64,000 bases of DNA from Promethearchaeota archaeon (GTDB lineage Archaea > Asgardarchaeota > Lokiarchaeia > Sigyniarchaeales > SOKP01), in the NCBI GenBank assembly GCA_019058445.1, contig JAHPZA010000010.1:1-64000 (forward strand). Direction: 5' to 3'. Positions 9,124 through 16,633 of the stretch are shown piece after piece. The notes beneath the pieces are model-generated. The model saw only the letters and a program-made list of their open reading frames with translations. It made no database searches and was not told the origin of the DNA. Position 1 is the first letter of the stretch. The number at the start of each line of letters is the position of its first letter. The position numbers and the translations under genes were made by a program.

Positions 9124-9229
9124 GTGAAAAATATAAACACCACATAAAATTACTTTAAATGTACATATGCAGGTTTTCTGCGGGTTTATTTTTTAAATAA
9201 AAATTAAAAAAAATTTAAAATTTTTTTAT

Positions 9230-9928
9230 TTATTCATTGCCTAAAGCATAATCTATAGCAGCTAAACAATGAATTTGAGTTGTATCAAAGATAGGAATTT
9301 TAAAGTCTTTTTGATTTATCAATAGGGGTATCTCGGTACAGCCTAAAATAATCCCTTCTGCTCCGTTTCTAATTAAGCTCTCAATAATTTTTTTATATTT
9401 ATCTCTTGAAGCTTCATTTATTTGCCCTAAACATAATTCATTATATATAACATCATGGATAACTTTCCGATCATCTGTGTCTGGGATAATCACATCAATG
9501 TTATATTTCTCTTTTATTCTACCTTTATAAAAGTCTTGTTCCATTGTAAACTTTGTTCCTAAAAGCCCCACTTTTTTTAAATTCTTCTCCTTAACCTTCT
9601 CTGCAGCTGCATCTGCAATATGCAATAGTGGAATATGTATAGCATTTTGAACTTCATTAGCCATTTTATGCATGGTATTAGTACATATTAAAACCATATT
9701 TGCCCCGGCATTCTCTAGCTTTTGAGCGGATCCAACCATAATTCTTGTAAGTTCGTCCCATTTACCCTCATGTTGTAAATTCTCAATTTCTTCGAAATCA
9801 ACAGAATATAAAATGCATTTCGCGGAATGCAATCCTCCTAATCTCTCTTTTACGGTTTCATTTAATATTCTATAATATTCAAGAGATGATTCCCAACTCA
9901 TTCCTCCTAATAATCCTATTACTTTCAT
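9230..9928 (-). CDS. Aspartate/glutamate racemase-family protein
   Basis: The 232-residue protein carries the two-cysteine active site of PLP-independent amino-acid racemases: C82 in LICTNTMH and C197 in LGCTEIPLL. The N-terminus IGLLGGMSWESSLEYY is typical of YgeA-like aspartate/glutamate racemases. It should interconvert L and D forms of an acidic or related amino acid. It is the last gene of a four-gene unit with a 2Fe-2S protein, an FAD protein and an ATC-hydrolase-like protein, so its substrate may be an amino-acid derivative oxidised by the flavoprotein. An AGGTGT-type Shine-Dalgarno sequence precedes the ATG. Confidence 0.85.
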   Translation of the reverse strand: MKVIGLLGGMSWESSLEYYRILNETVKERLGGLHSAKCILYSVDFEEIENLQHEGKWDELTRIMVGSAQKLENAGANMVLICTNTMHKMANEVQNAIHIPLLHIADAAAEKVKEKNLKKVGLLGTKFTMEQDFYKGRIKEKYNIDVIIPDTDDRKVIHDVIYNELCLGQINEASRDKYKKIIESLIRNGAEGIILGCTEIPLLINQKDFKIPIFDTTQIHCLAAIDYALGNE

Positions 9929-9955
9929 TTCTTAACACCTTATGTTTAATATTTA

Positions 9956-10273
9956 TTAAAGACTCTCACACCAAAGGTCTCGAATAACTTTTTCCTTTAA
10001 TAGCGGTTCAACAGTAAAATCGTCTTGAACTTCTGTAGTACATGCCAAACATGATTTACCGTTGATGCGCACTAAACACCTTCTGCAGAAACCGAGCCGA
10101 CAATTGATAAAAAACGCCAGACTTGGATCTACGTTTTCTCTCACGTATGTGAGGCAATCTTGTACGCACATCGCACCATTTAAGGGAATATCGTACACTT
10201 CAAAGTGAGGTTTTTCGTCCTTTTCTGGGTCAAATCTAAAACAACTCATCTTTATTATTTCTTTTTTTTCCAT
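9956..10273 (-). CDS. Small 2Fe-2S protein resembling the SdhB/FrdB N-terminal domain
   Basis: The 105-residue protein matches only the plant-type ferredoxin domain of succinate dehydrogenase/fumarate reductase iron-sulfur subunits. It has the segment FRFDPEKDEKPHFEVYDIP and the cluster ligands C58, C63, C66 and C75 in NCRLGFCRRC and NGKSC. The second domain that holds the 4Fe-4S and 3Fe-4S clusters is absent, and the stop is followed directly by the racemase gene. It therefore carries one electron-transfer cluster and probably serves the FAD protein encoded 13 bp upstream. The electron acceptor is unknown. Confidence 0.85.
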   Translation of the reverse strand: MEKKEIIKMSCFRFDPEKDEKPHFEVYDIPLNGAMCVQDCLTYVRENVDPSLAFFINCRLGFCRRCLVRINGKSCLACTTEVQDDFTVEPLLKEKVIRDLWCESL

Positions 10274-10286
10274 TTTATTCCCTCCC

Positions 10287-12101
10287 TCAATCTCTTTTTA
10301 ACGAAGCTGTGGCTACACCTATCGCTTCTTGATATGTGAGTTTCCCGCTCGGTAATGAAATTTTAGTGATAGTTGGAGTTTCAAACTTTATTTCAGTTTT
10401 GCCATCTTTCCTTTTAATAACTATGGTTTTTAGCCACTTATCATTATCAGTAAAAGTATAATCTTTTCGATAAAATTCTCCACGACTTTCTTCCCTTAAT
10501 AAAGAAGTTTTGGCAGAAAGATATAAACAGGTTAGCATGTTTCTCAATTCTATTGCTCTAAAAAATTCAAAATTTAACGTTTTGTTTTTAGATGACGAAA
10601 CATACAATTTTTGTAGATCTACATTTAATAATTTTTCAATTTCAGCCACACCTTCTTCTAGATCTTTGCCGTTTTTTATCAAGCCTATTTTTTCTCCAGA
10701 GATTTTGTGCATTTTGAGCTGAAGCTCGTTTGGTGTGATTCCAACCTCTCTCAAAAGCGGCCCATTCATTCTATTTATAATTTCTTTAACCTGAGCAATG
10801 TTTAAGTCTCCTTGTGTGACTGTTTTTATGTATTTAGGGGCTAATTCGCCTGCAATTTTTCCTTGAACTCCTGCTTCTGTACAGGCAGAAGCTACTCTCA
10901 CTGCCCCCCACATACCTCCGGTACATTCACCCGCAGCAAATAGTCCTGGGATGGTTGTTTCAGTGTTTTCATTAATTTTAACACCTCCGCCCATGTAATG
11001 TGCGCCATTTCCCACTTCTGCGTCCTCAGTTTTCATCATTTCTAGCAACTCAGGTAGTAGTGTAGTAAACTCGTATCGAGTGTCTTTCATTTCATTTTTA
11101 ATTCGGTGATTAGCGACCTTAATTAGCATATCCATAAAGCGTTTTCTTGTATGTTTCAGAGAAAAAAAAACACCTCCATGTGGACTGCCACGGCCTTCTT
11201 CTATTTCTAACTGGGATGCGATTGAAACAATTTCCTTTGTACTTTGCTCCAGATTTGTGGAATCATAGTTCTCCATAAACCTCTCTCCATTTTTATTTAA
11301 AAGTTTTATTGTTTTACCGAAGGGGTCTACTTCTTTGATTATGTAGAGGATAATACTACCCTTATCTTTTGGAGGCCAAACCATAGTTACCGGACAAAAT
11401 TGAACCATTTCCATAGAAATTAATTCTGCTCCAACCCGATAAGCCATTGCAACACCATCTCCAGTAAGGTCTTCTGGACCTGTATTGAAAGCATAAGCTT
11501 TATGCCACCCTCCCGTGGCTAATATTACGGCCTTACATTTGATCACTATTATTTCTCCAGATACGATGTCTAAAGCTACTGCTCCTACTATTTTTCCCTC
11601 GTTAGTTAACAAGTCAACGACCATAGTATCTTCCAAAATCGGGATTTTGAGCTCTTTAACCTTTTTCCGAATGGTCGCAACCCATAAAATCCCTGAAGAG
11701 ATAATCCCTCGCGCCATTTCTTCTGTATGAGCAGATTCGTAACTGTAAACTTTCATTCCCCAATCAATAAGGTCTTTCATTGCTTTAGGTGCATATTCCA
11801 CATATTTTTCAAGCATTTTTTGATTTCCCAGATATAATCCTTCCCGTACAAGTGTTTCAAAAAATAAATCGGGGCTATCTCGTTCATCTCCCTCAAAGCC
11901 TAATTCTCTCCCACCTAGTCCATCAACATTAAAATCTGCTCCCGCCATTTGAGATGCTCCACATTGGCCGATTTTACCTTTAGTTATTATCAAAATGTCA
12001 GCCCCACTTTTACTAGCTTCAATGGCAGCATGACCCCCTGCTCCTTCACTACCGACAATTAAAATATCTGTAGAAATTATCTTATCACATAAATCTTCCA
12101 T
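10287..12101 (-). CDS. FAD-dependent oxidoreductase, fumarate reductase/succinate dehydrogenase flavoprotein family
   Basis: The 604-residue protein has the FAD dinucleotide fold at the N-terminus (DILIVGSEGAGGHAAIEAS), the capping-domain region after GQCGASQMAGAD, the second FAD motif (AVILATGGWHKAY, TGDGVAMAYRVGAEL) and the C-terminal FAAGECTGGMWGAVRVAS segment. It belongs with fumarate reductase, aspartate oxidase and APS reductase flavoproteins. It sits directly upstream of the single-cluster 2Fe-2S protein, which likely takes its electrons. No membrane anchor gene is present. The neighbouring racemase and ATC-hydrolase-like genes hint at an amino-acid or thiazoline-type substrate rather than succinate. 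Confidence 0.85.
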   Translation of the reverse strand: MEDLCDKIISTDILIVGSEGAGGHAAIEASKSGADILIITKGKIGQCGASQMAGADFNVDGLGGRELGFEGDERDSPDLFFETLVREGLYLGNQKMLEKYVEYAPKAMKDLIDWGMKVYSYESAHTEEMARGIISSGILWVATIRKKVKELKIPILEDTMVVDLLTNEGKIVGAVALDIVSGEIIVIKCKAVILATGGWHKAYAFNTGPEDLTGDGVAMAYRVGAELISMEMVQFCPVTMVWPPKDKGSIILYIIKEVDPFGKTIKLLNKNGERFMENYDSTNLEQSTKEIVSIASQLEIEEGRGSPHGGVFFSLKHTRKRFMDMLIKVANHRIKNEMKDTRYEFTTLLPELLEMMKTEDAEVGNGAHYMGGGVKINENTETTIPGLFAAGECTGGMWGAVRVASACTEAGVQGKIAGELAPKYIKTVTQGDLNIAQVKEIINRMNGPLLREVGITPNELQLKMHKISGEKIGLIKNGKDLEEGVAEIEKLLNVDLQKLYVSSSKNKTLNFEFFRAIELRNMLTCLYLSAKTSLLREESRGEFYRKDYTFTDNDKWLKTIVIKRKDGKTEIKFETPTITKISLPSGKLTYQEAIGVATASLKRD

Positions 12102-12127
12102 TTAAATATCAACTCTCTTTTTGATTC

Positions 12128-12661
12128 TTATTTTCCCTTTACGATATATCTAAAGTGACATTTTTTACCGTCTAACATCATTCTAGAAGGCAATTCAAGT
12201 ATCAAATCTGGATTATAACCTTCCAGTATAGCGTGATCTACATATTCACAATAAATCTTACCATAATCCTCTTTGCCCCATTCTTTACATGCATTACAAT
12301 ATATACAATCTCTCACGATAATCTCTACATTTCCATCAACTATCTTAGGCTTATATTTAAGGATACTTCTACTGTCTAAGTCACCATATATAAAGAAATT
12401 CTTTAAGTTAAGATCCTTTTCTAGTGATTTAACCAGTTCTGCGATTCTTTTACCTCTTTCCAAACCATATTTTTTTATTGAATCTGCTATTACATCTCTT
12501 CCTTCTTGACCGAATTTTTTAACTACTTCTTCTGTTACTGTACACAACAACTGAGCAAACATCGCAAAAAAATGAGTTTTGTATTTATTACCTACTTCTC
12601 TTTGAGCGCTTAATACTTCCATTAAATCATCGTTAGTAAAACCTTCAAATTCATTTGTTAT
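12128..12661 (-). CDS. ATC hydrolase-like protein (L-2-amino-thiazoline-4-carboxylate hydrolase family), apparent AUA start
   Basis: The C-terminal half has the spaced cysteines and acidic pairs of the ATC hydrolase-like family: DCIYCNACKEWG, KIYCEYVDHAIL, and ELPSRMMLDGKKCHFRY. The N-terminal helical half includes DSIKKYGLERGKRIAEL, also typical. Some members open the thiazoline ring on the way to cysteine, while many have unknown roles. It is first in the operon with the flavoprotein, 2Fe-2S protein and racemase. The first ATG is at 12622, but an excellent AGGAAGTGAT Shine-Dalgarno sequence lies 5 bases before an in-frame ATA at 12661, and the intervening codons read TNEFEGFTNDDL, so translation may start there. 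Confidence 0.65.
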   Translation of the reverse strand: MTNEFEGFTNDDLMEVLSAQREVGNKYKTHFFAMFAQLLCTVTEEVVKKFGQEGRDVIADSIKKYGLERGKRIAELVKSLEKDLNLKNFFIYGDLDSRSILKYKPKIVDGNVEIIVRDCIYCNACKEWGKEDYGKIYCEYVDHAILEGYNPDLILELPSRMMLDGKKCHFRYIVKGK

Positions 12662-12666
12662 ATTTA

Positions 12667-12676
12667 ATCACTTCCT
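12667..12676 (-). promoter_or_regulatory. Strong Shine-Dalgarno site AGGAAGTGAT
   Basis: The minus strand reads AGGAAGTGAT, then taaat, then ATA (12661). The same motif and nearly the same spacing precede the DUF2804 gene, and GTGAT plus five bases precedes the ECF transporter gene. It sits 45 bases before the first ATG of this gene, too far for that start. Confidence 0.6.
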
Positions 12677-12820
12677 AAATATTCTAATTTTTAAATAATT
12701 TCGATAGAATTTACCTAAACTAAATTAGCATTTTACCCTTTTTAAATATAAAAGATACTTTTTGTACTTTAAGTGAAAAAATTTATACTTCTTCTAATGG
12801 AGAGGAATTTACTTTAGAAA

Positions 12821-13270
12821 TCATTCAGAATATAATAGAAAATATAAAACAAGTGGTATAGATAATAGAAGAAAACCTTCTCCATAATCCGTTAATTTAT
12901 ATGAAATATGAACAGGTCGAGTATCATGAATTCTACGAGTAATAAAACCTGAATCTTCTAAAGATTTTAGCCTGTCTGTAAGAATTCTTGAGCTAATCCC
13001 CTTTAAAGTTCTTTTTATCTCATTATAATACACTTCTCCAAGGATATTTAATATATGAATAATATCAAGAGTCCATTTTCCTTGAATTATCTCAAAAAAT
13101 TGTTTAAGATATTTTCTTTCTTCAGTAATCCTGTCAATATTATGGGTCAAATTCACCCTCTCTTTATAAATACATTCTTTAGTGATTTTTTGAATTTCTG
13201 GAATTAATTCATAAAGTGCTTTAAATTGTTTAAAATATATTCCGTTTTTTTCTACCTTCATTTTCATCAT
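12821..13270 (-). CDS. HxlR-family winged-helix regulator
   Basis: The 149-residue protein contains the HxlR signature: GKWTLDIIHIL leads into helix-turn-helix segments with NEIKRTLKGISSRILTDRLK, followed by the wing EDSGFITRRIHDTRPVHISYKLTDYG. About 45 residues precede the domain, and the C-terminus is a short hydrophobic stretch (LLLSIPLVLYFLLY). HxlR proteins are small dimeric regulators, often of stress or metabolic genes next to them. It is divergent from alanine dehydrogenase and downstream of the flavoprotein operon, so either could be its target. Confidence 0.85.
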   Translation of the reverse strand: MMKMKVEKNGIYFKQFKALYELIPEIQKITKECIYKERVNLTHNIDRITEERKYLKQFFEIIQGKWTLDIIHILNILGEVYYNEIKRTLKGISSRILTDRLKSLEDSGFITRRIHDTRPVHISYKLTDYGEGFLLLSIPLVLYFLLYSE

Positions 13271-13437
13271 TTTTAATTTTCTTTATATTCCTTATGAAAA
13301 AATATATTAGATTTGTAATAGAAATAACCTTTTTATAAAGCTGAATACTCAAATTCGAACTCTAATGAAAAAAAGTATTACTCATTCCTATTTTTATATT
13401 AGTTAAATAATTAAATTTGAGTTTATTAAAACCAATT

Positions 13438-14553
13438 ATGATCATTGGAATCCCTAAAGAAATTAAAATTGGTGAGGGGAGAGTAAGCCTAACTCCTAAT
13501 AATGTCGAGGATCTAGTTCAAATGGGACATAAAATTCTCATAGAACATAATGCAGGTAAAATTTCAGGCTTTCCAGATAATGCTTATATTGAAACTGGGG
13601 CTAAAATAATAACTTCAAAACAAAAACTCTATTCAGACTCAGAAATCGTTGTAAAAGTTAAAGAACCTGTCCATGAAGAATTAAAATTTTTTAATCCAGG
13701 ACCTATACTATTCTCATTTTTACATTTAGCAGCAAATCAAGAACTTACTAGGACGTTAATAAATGGTAAATCAACAGCATTGGCATTTGAATCTGTAAGA
13801 TTAGAAAATGGTCAAATGCCGATTCTTATGCCTATGTCTGAAATTGCAGGGAGAATGGCAGTTCTTATAGGAGCTAATCTTTTATCTATAAAAAATAAGG
13901 GTTCAGGTCTATTATTGGGGGGCTCTGCTGGAATTTATCATGGTTATGTGGTAATCATAGGAGGAGGATCTGCTGGAAGAAGTGCAGCCTTAGCTGCTAA
14001 TGGAATAGGCGCCCATGTCATTATTTTAGAAAAGAATATTACAAGGATTAGATACTTAAATGATACTCTACCGAAGGGCATAACAATCACTACTTCTCAC
14101 AGACGAAATCTAAAAGAGTGTGTGAAATTAGCAGATTTACTAATTGGAACAGTTTTAATACCAAATGCTAAAGCTCCAAGAATTATTTCTCAAGAGATGG
14201 TTAAGACAATGAATCCGGGGTCTGTAATAGTAGATATATCGATAGATCAAGGAGGATGTATTGAAACCAGTCGACCAACGACTCATGAAAACCCTATATA
14301 TAGTGTAGAGAAAATAATTCATTATTGCGTTACGAATATGCCTGGAGCGTATCCCAGAACTGCAACCGAAGCATTATCCGAAAATCTTTTTCCATTTCTA
14401 ACTGACTTGATTTCTAATGAGGATGTAAATAGAGTACTAAAAAAAAATGCACCTTTAAGAAATAGTGTAAATTTATATAACGGAAATATTACAATCAAAG
14501 CTATTTCTGATGAGTTTGTTTTAACACATAAATCCATTGATGAGTTAATATAA
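13438..14553 (+). CDS. ald: Alanine dehydrogenase
   Basis: From the ATG at 13438 the protein has 371 residues, the standard length of alanine dehydrogenase. It starts MIIGIPKEIKIGEGRVSLTP as the family does. The NAD-binding fold is clear (VVIIGGGSAGRSAALAANG), and VTNMPGAYPRTATEALS is the conserved C-terminal segment. The enzyme interconverts L-alanine and pyruvate plus ammonia with NAD. A TTG at 13417 would add seven residues with no family match, so the ATG is preferred. It is followed by the threonine-synthase-like gene on the same strand, which suggests a role in amino-acid catabolism or nitrogen balance. Confidence 0.92.
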   Translation: MIIGIPKEIKIGEGRVSLTPNNVEDLVQMGHKILIEHNAGKISGFPDNAYIETGAKIITSKQKLYSDSEIVVKVKEPVHEELKFFNPGPILFSFLHLAANQELTRTLINGKSTALAFESVRLENGQMPILMPMSEIAGRMAVLIGANLLSIKNKGSGLLLGGSAGIYHGYVVIIGGGSAGRSAALAANGIGAHVIILEKNITRIRYLNDTLPKGITITTSHRRNLKECVKLADLLIGTVLIPNAKAPRIISQEMVKTMNPGSVIVDISIDQGGCIETSRPTTHENPIYSVEKIIHYCVTNMPGAYPRTATEALSENLFPFLTDLISNEDVNRVLKKNAPLRNSVNLYNGNITIKAISDEFVLTHKSIDELI

Positions 14554-14585
14554 AAAATAATGAAACTAAAAGAAGAAGAATCATT

Positions 14586-14690
14586 TCACCACATTTTTGT
14601 TGCTTCAATTATTAGGTAGATAATAGCTATGGTGAAAATTGTCAAAACAAGAAGTCCAAAAATTAATAATCCTATATCTGATCTGTTCAT
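14586..14690 (-). CDS. Possible 34-residue single-span membrane microprotein
   Basis: The minus strand encodes MNRSDIGLLIFGLLVLTIFT followed by IAIIYLIIEATKMW and a stop. This is one hydrophobic helix of about 22 residues with short polar ends. It lies in the gap between alanine dehydrogenase and the threonine-synthase-like gene. A TATA-like stretch (catatatct) lies upstream. No Shine-Dalgarno site is visible. It resembles nothing I can name. A chance open frame of this length is possible in A+T-rich DNA, but the clean membrane-helix composition favours a gene. Confidence 0.35.
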   Translation of the reverse strand: MNRSDIGLLIFGLLVLTIFTIAIIYLIIEATKMW

Positions 14691-14776
14691 GTTTTTCAAA
14701 AGCTCTTTTTCTATAGTAGATATATGAAATGTTTTTTATGAAGTTTTTCAAGAAAACCTATTTCCATCTATAATAT

Positions 14777-14790
14777 CATATATATAAATG
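14777..14790 (+). promoter_or_regulatory. TATA box upstream of the threonine-synthase-like gene
   Basis: The stretch catatatataaatg lies about 37-50 bases before the GTG start at 14827. The expected transcription start, about 25 bases downstream, would fall just before the coding region and leave a very short leader. Confidence 0.45.
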
Positions 14791-14826
14791 TCAAAAAAGG
14801 TTTTTTAAATTTGAGAAAAAAGTTAT

Positions 14827-16308
14827 GTGTTATCGTTCATTCTATCTATACAAATAATAAGAGGCAGTTTAATTATTCGAATCCCTCTCATAGTAAGATG
14901 TGCTGATTGTGATAAAGAATTCGCAATAACCTCAATAGAGTACAAATGCCCAGTTTGTGGAGGTTTGCTTTGGGTTAAGATTGATGAAACAAAATTTCAA
15001 GAAAAATTTAAGCATATTCAAAAACATAATTCTTTTTGGGATTTTTATTTCGCATTACCCCAAATAAAAAAGGAATTTTTCATTACTCTGGGAGAGGGAG
15101 GAACTCCTTGTAGGGAATCAAATAGAATTGGAAAAAACTTAGAGTTAAAGAATCTATTTTTTAAAGACGAGACTCATAATCCCACGAATTCATTTAAGGA
15201 TCGGGCAGCAGCTCTTTTGATTTCTCATGCGAGGAGTTGGGACTTTCAAAAGGTAATTTGTGCTTCAAATGGGAATCAAGGTGCTTCAATTGCCGCATAT
15301 ACATCTTTAGAGGGGATGGAATGTATAAATATTATTCCTAGCGAAATTGAGATTGGTAAAAAAGCCCAACTCATTGCGTATAACTCTAAAATCATTATTG
15401 AAGGGAATATCATTGATGATGCTATAAATTCAGCATTATCTCCTGAATATATTAAAGAATACTATCAATGTACCCCAGAATTCAATCCACTAACGATAGA
15501 AGCTCAAAAAACAATAGCTTTTGAAATCTATAAAGATATAAATGTTCCAGATTGGGTTATAGTTCCTATGGGTAATGGTGGATGTCTTGTTAGTATTTGG
15601 AAAGGTTTTTTGGAACTAAAAGAAACTGGAGTCATTGAAAAATTGCCTAAACTAGTCGGAGTGCAATCTGAAGTTTGTGCTCCAATTGTGGAAGAATTTC
15701 TTCATAAGCAAAGCGGAACTTTTGAGGATACAAATATTTTACAATCTAAAGCAAGATCTATTATGGTAAAAAATCCATTGTACCAAGCAGCAGCTATAAG
15801 AGCTATAAAAGAAAGTAATGGAACAGCTTTAGCGATGCCTGAAAATTTAATGCTAAGTTCTATAGGAGATCTCGCAAGATATGAGGGAATTTTTGCTGAA
15901 CCTGCTTCAGCCTTAACTATCGGAGCATTAACTATGTTAATTCAGCATTATAATATGAAGCATGACGATATTGTGGTTTGTTTAATTACTGGAAGCGGTT
16001 TGAAAGCACCCTATGTTTTAGAAGCATTATCCACTAGAGCAAAAACAGCAGGAATGGGAGGTATACTAAGCACCAAATTGAAAATACTATCTCAAATTTC
16101 AATTTCAAATAAAAAAGGAATTCACGGGGCTAAACTTAAAGAAATAATAGGTTCAGTGAGTTTACCTGCCATATATCAGCATCTTAAAGAATTAGAGATA
16201 AAAAAATTAATACATCGAAAAAAAGAGGGAAAAAAAGTATTATATTTTATAACTGAAGATGGGAAAAAAGTTTTGGATGCTATGGATGTTCTCATCACTT
16301 TATTATGA
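14827..16308 (+). CDS. Threonine synthase-like PLP enzyme fused to a C-terminal winged helix
   Basis: The first 395 residues follow threonine synthase: a zinc ribbon (CADCDKEF and CPVCGG), the PLP lysine in NPTNSFKDRAAALL, CASNGNQGASIAAY, the phosphate loop PMGNGGCLVSIW and ITGSGLKAP. Residues about 415-493 form a separate winged helix (LKILSQISISNKKGIHGAKL, SLPAIYQHLKELEIKKLIHR). The enzyme would form threonine from O-phosphohomoserine or act as a related PLP lyase. The fused domain could bind DNA and make it self-regulating, or act as an allosteric module. GTG at 14827 is the only canonical start ahead of the zinc ribbon. It shares direction with alanine dehydrogenase. Confidence 0.8.
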   Translation: MLSFILSIQIIRGSLIIRIPLIVRCADCDKEFAITSIEYKCPVCGGLLWVKIDETKFQEKFKHIQKHNSFWDFYFALPQIKKEFFITLGEGGTPCRESNRIGKNLELKNLFFKDETHNPTNSFKDRAAALLISHARSWDFQKVICASNGNQGASIAAYTSLEGMECINIIPSEIEIGKKAQLIAYNSKIIIEGNIIDDAINSALSPEYIKEYYQCTPEFNPLTIEAQKTIAFEIYKDINVPDWVIVPMGNGGCLVSIWKGFLELKETGVIEKLPKLVGVQSEVCAPIVEEFLHKQSGTFEDTNILQSKARSIMVKNPLYQAAAIRAIKESNGTALAMPENLMLSSIGDLARYEGIFAEPASALTIGALTMLIQHYNMKHDDIVVCLITGSGLKAPYVLEALSTRAKTAGMGGILSTKLKILSQISISNKKGIHGAKLKEIIGSVSLPAIYQHLKELEIKKLIHRKKEGKKVLYFITEDGKKVLDAMDVLITLL

Positions 16309-16633
16309 AGTATCTTGTACTTCTTATCTAAAATAAAGAGGAGCTTATCTATTAAGAAACCTTAAAACAGAATACAAAAATAAAAACCATTCTAACAGTG
16401 AATTTGTGGCAAATAGTTAAGACACATTCTTAATATAATAAAATGTTTAGGAACTACATCCCTATTTTAAAAATTTACAACTTTCTCGGAGAAAATAAGA
16501 AAATTACTAATTTTTTAGTCGGTAGGAATATTTATTTGTGATTTGTTTCTTAGCTATTATCATAATTTAATATACAATAACCAAATAGAATAAAAAATGA
16601 CTCATGGACAAGAAGTATTAACTATTGACAATT
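16309..16633. other. Intergenic stretch without recognised features
   Basis: This A+T-rich gap between the threonine-synthase-like gene and the treble-clef protein gene has no open frame, RNA gene or repeat that I can support. Confidence 0.4.
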
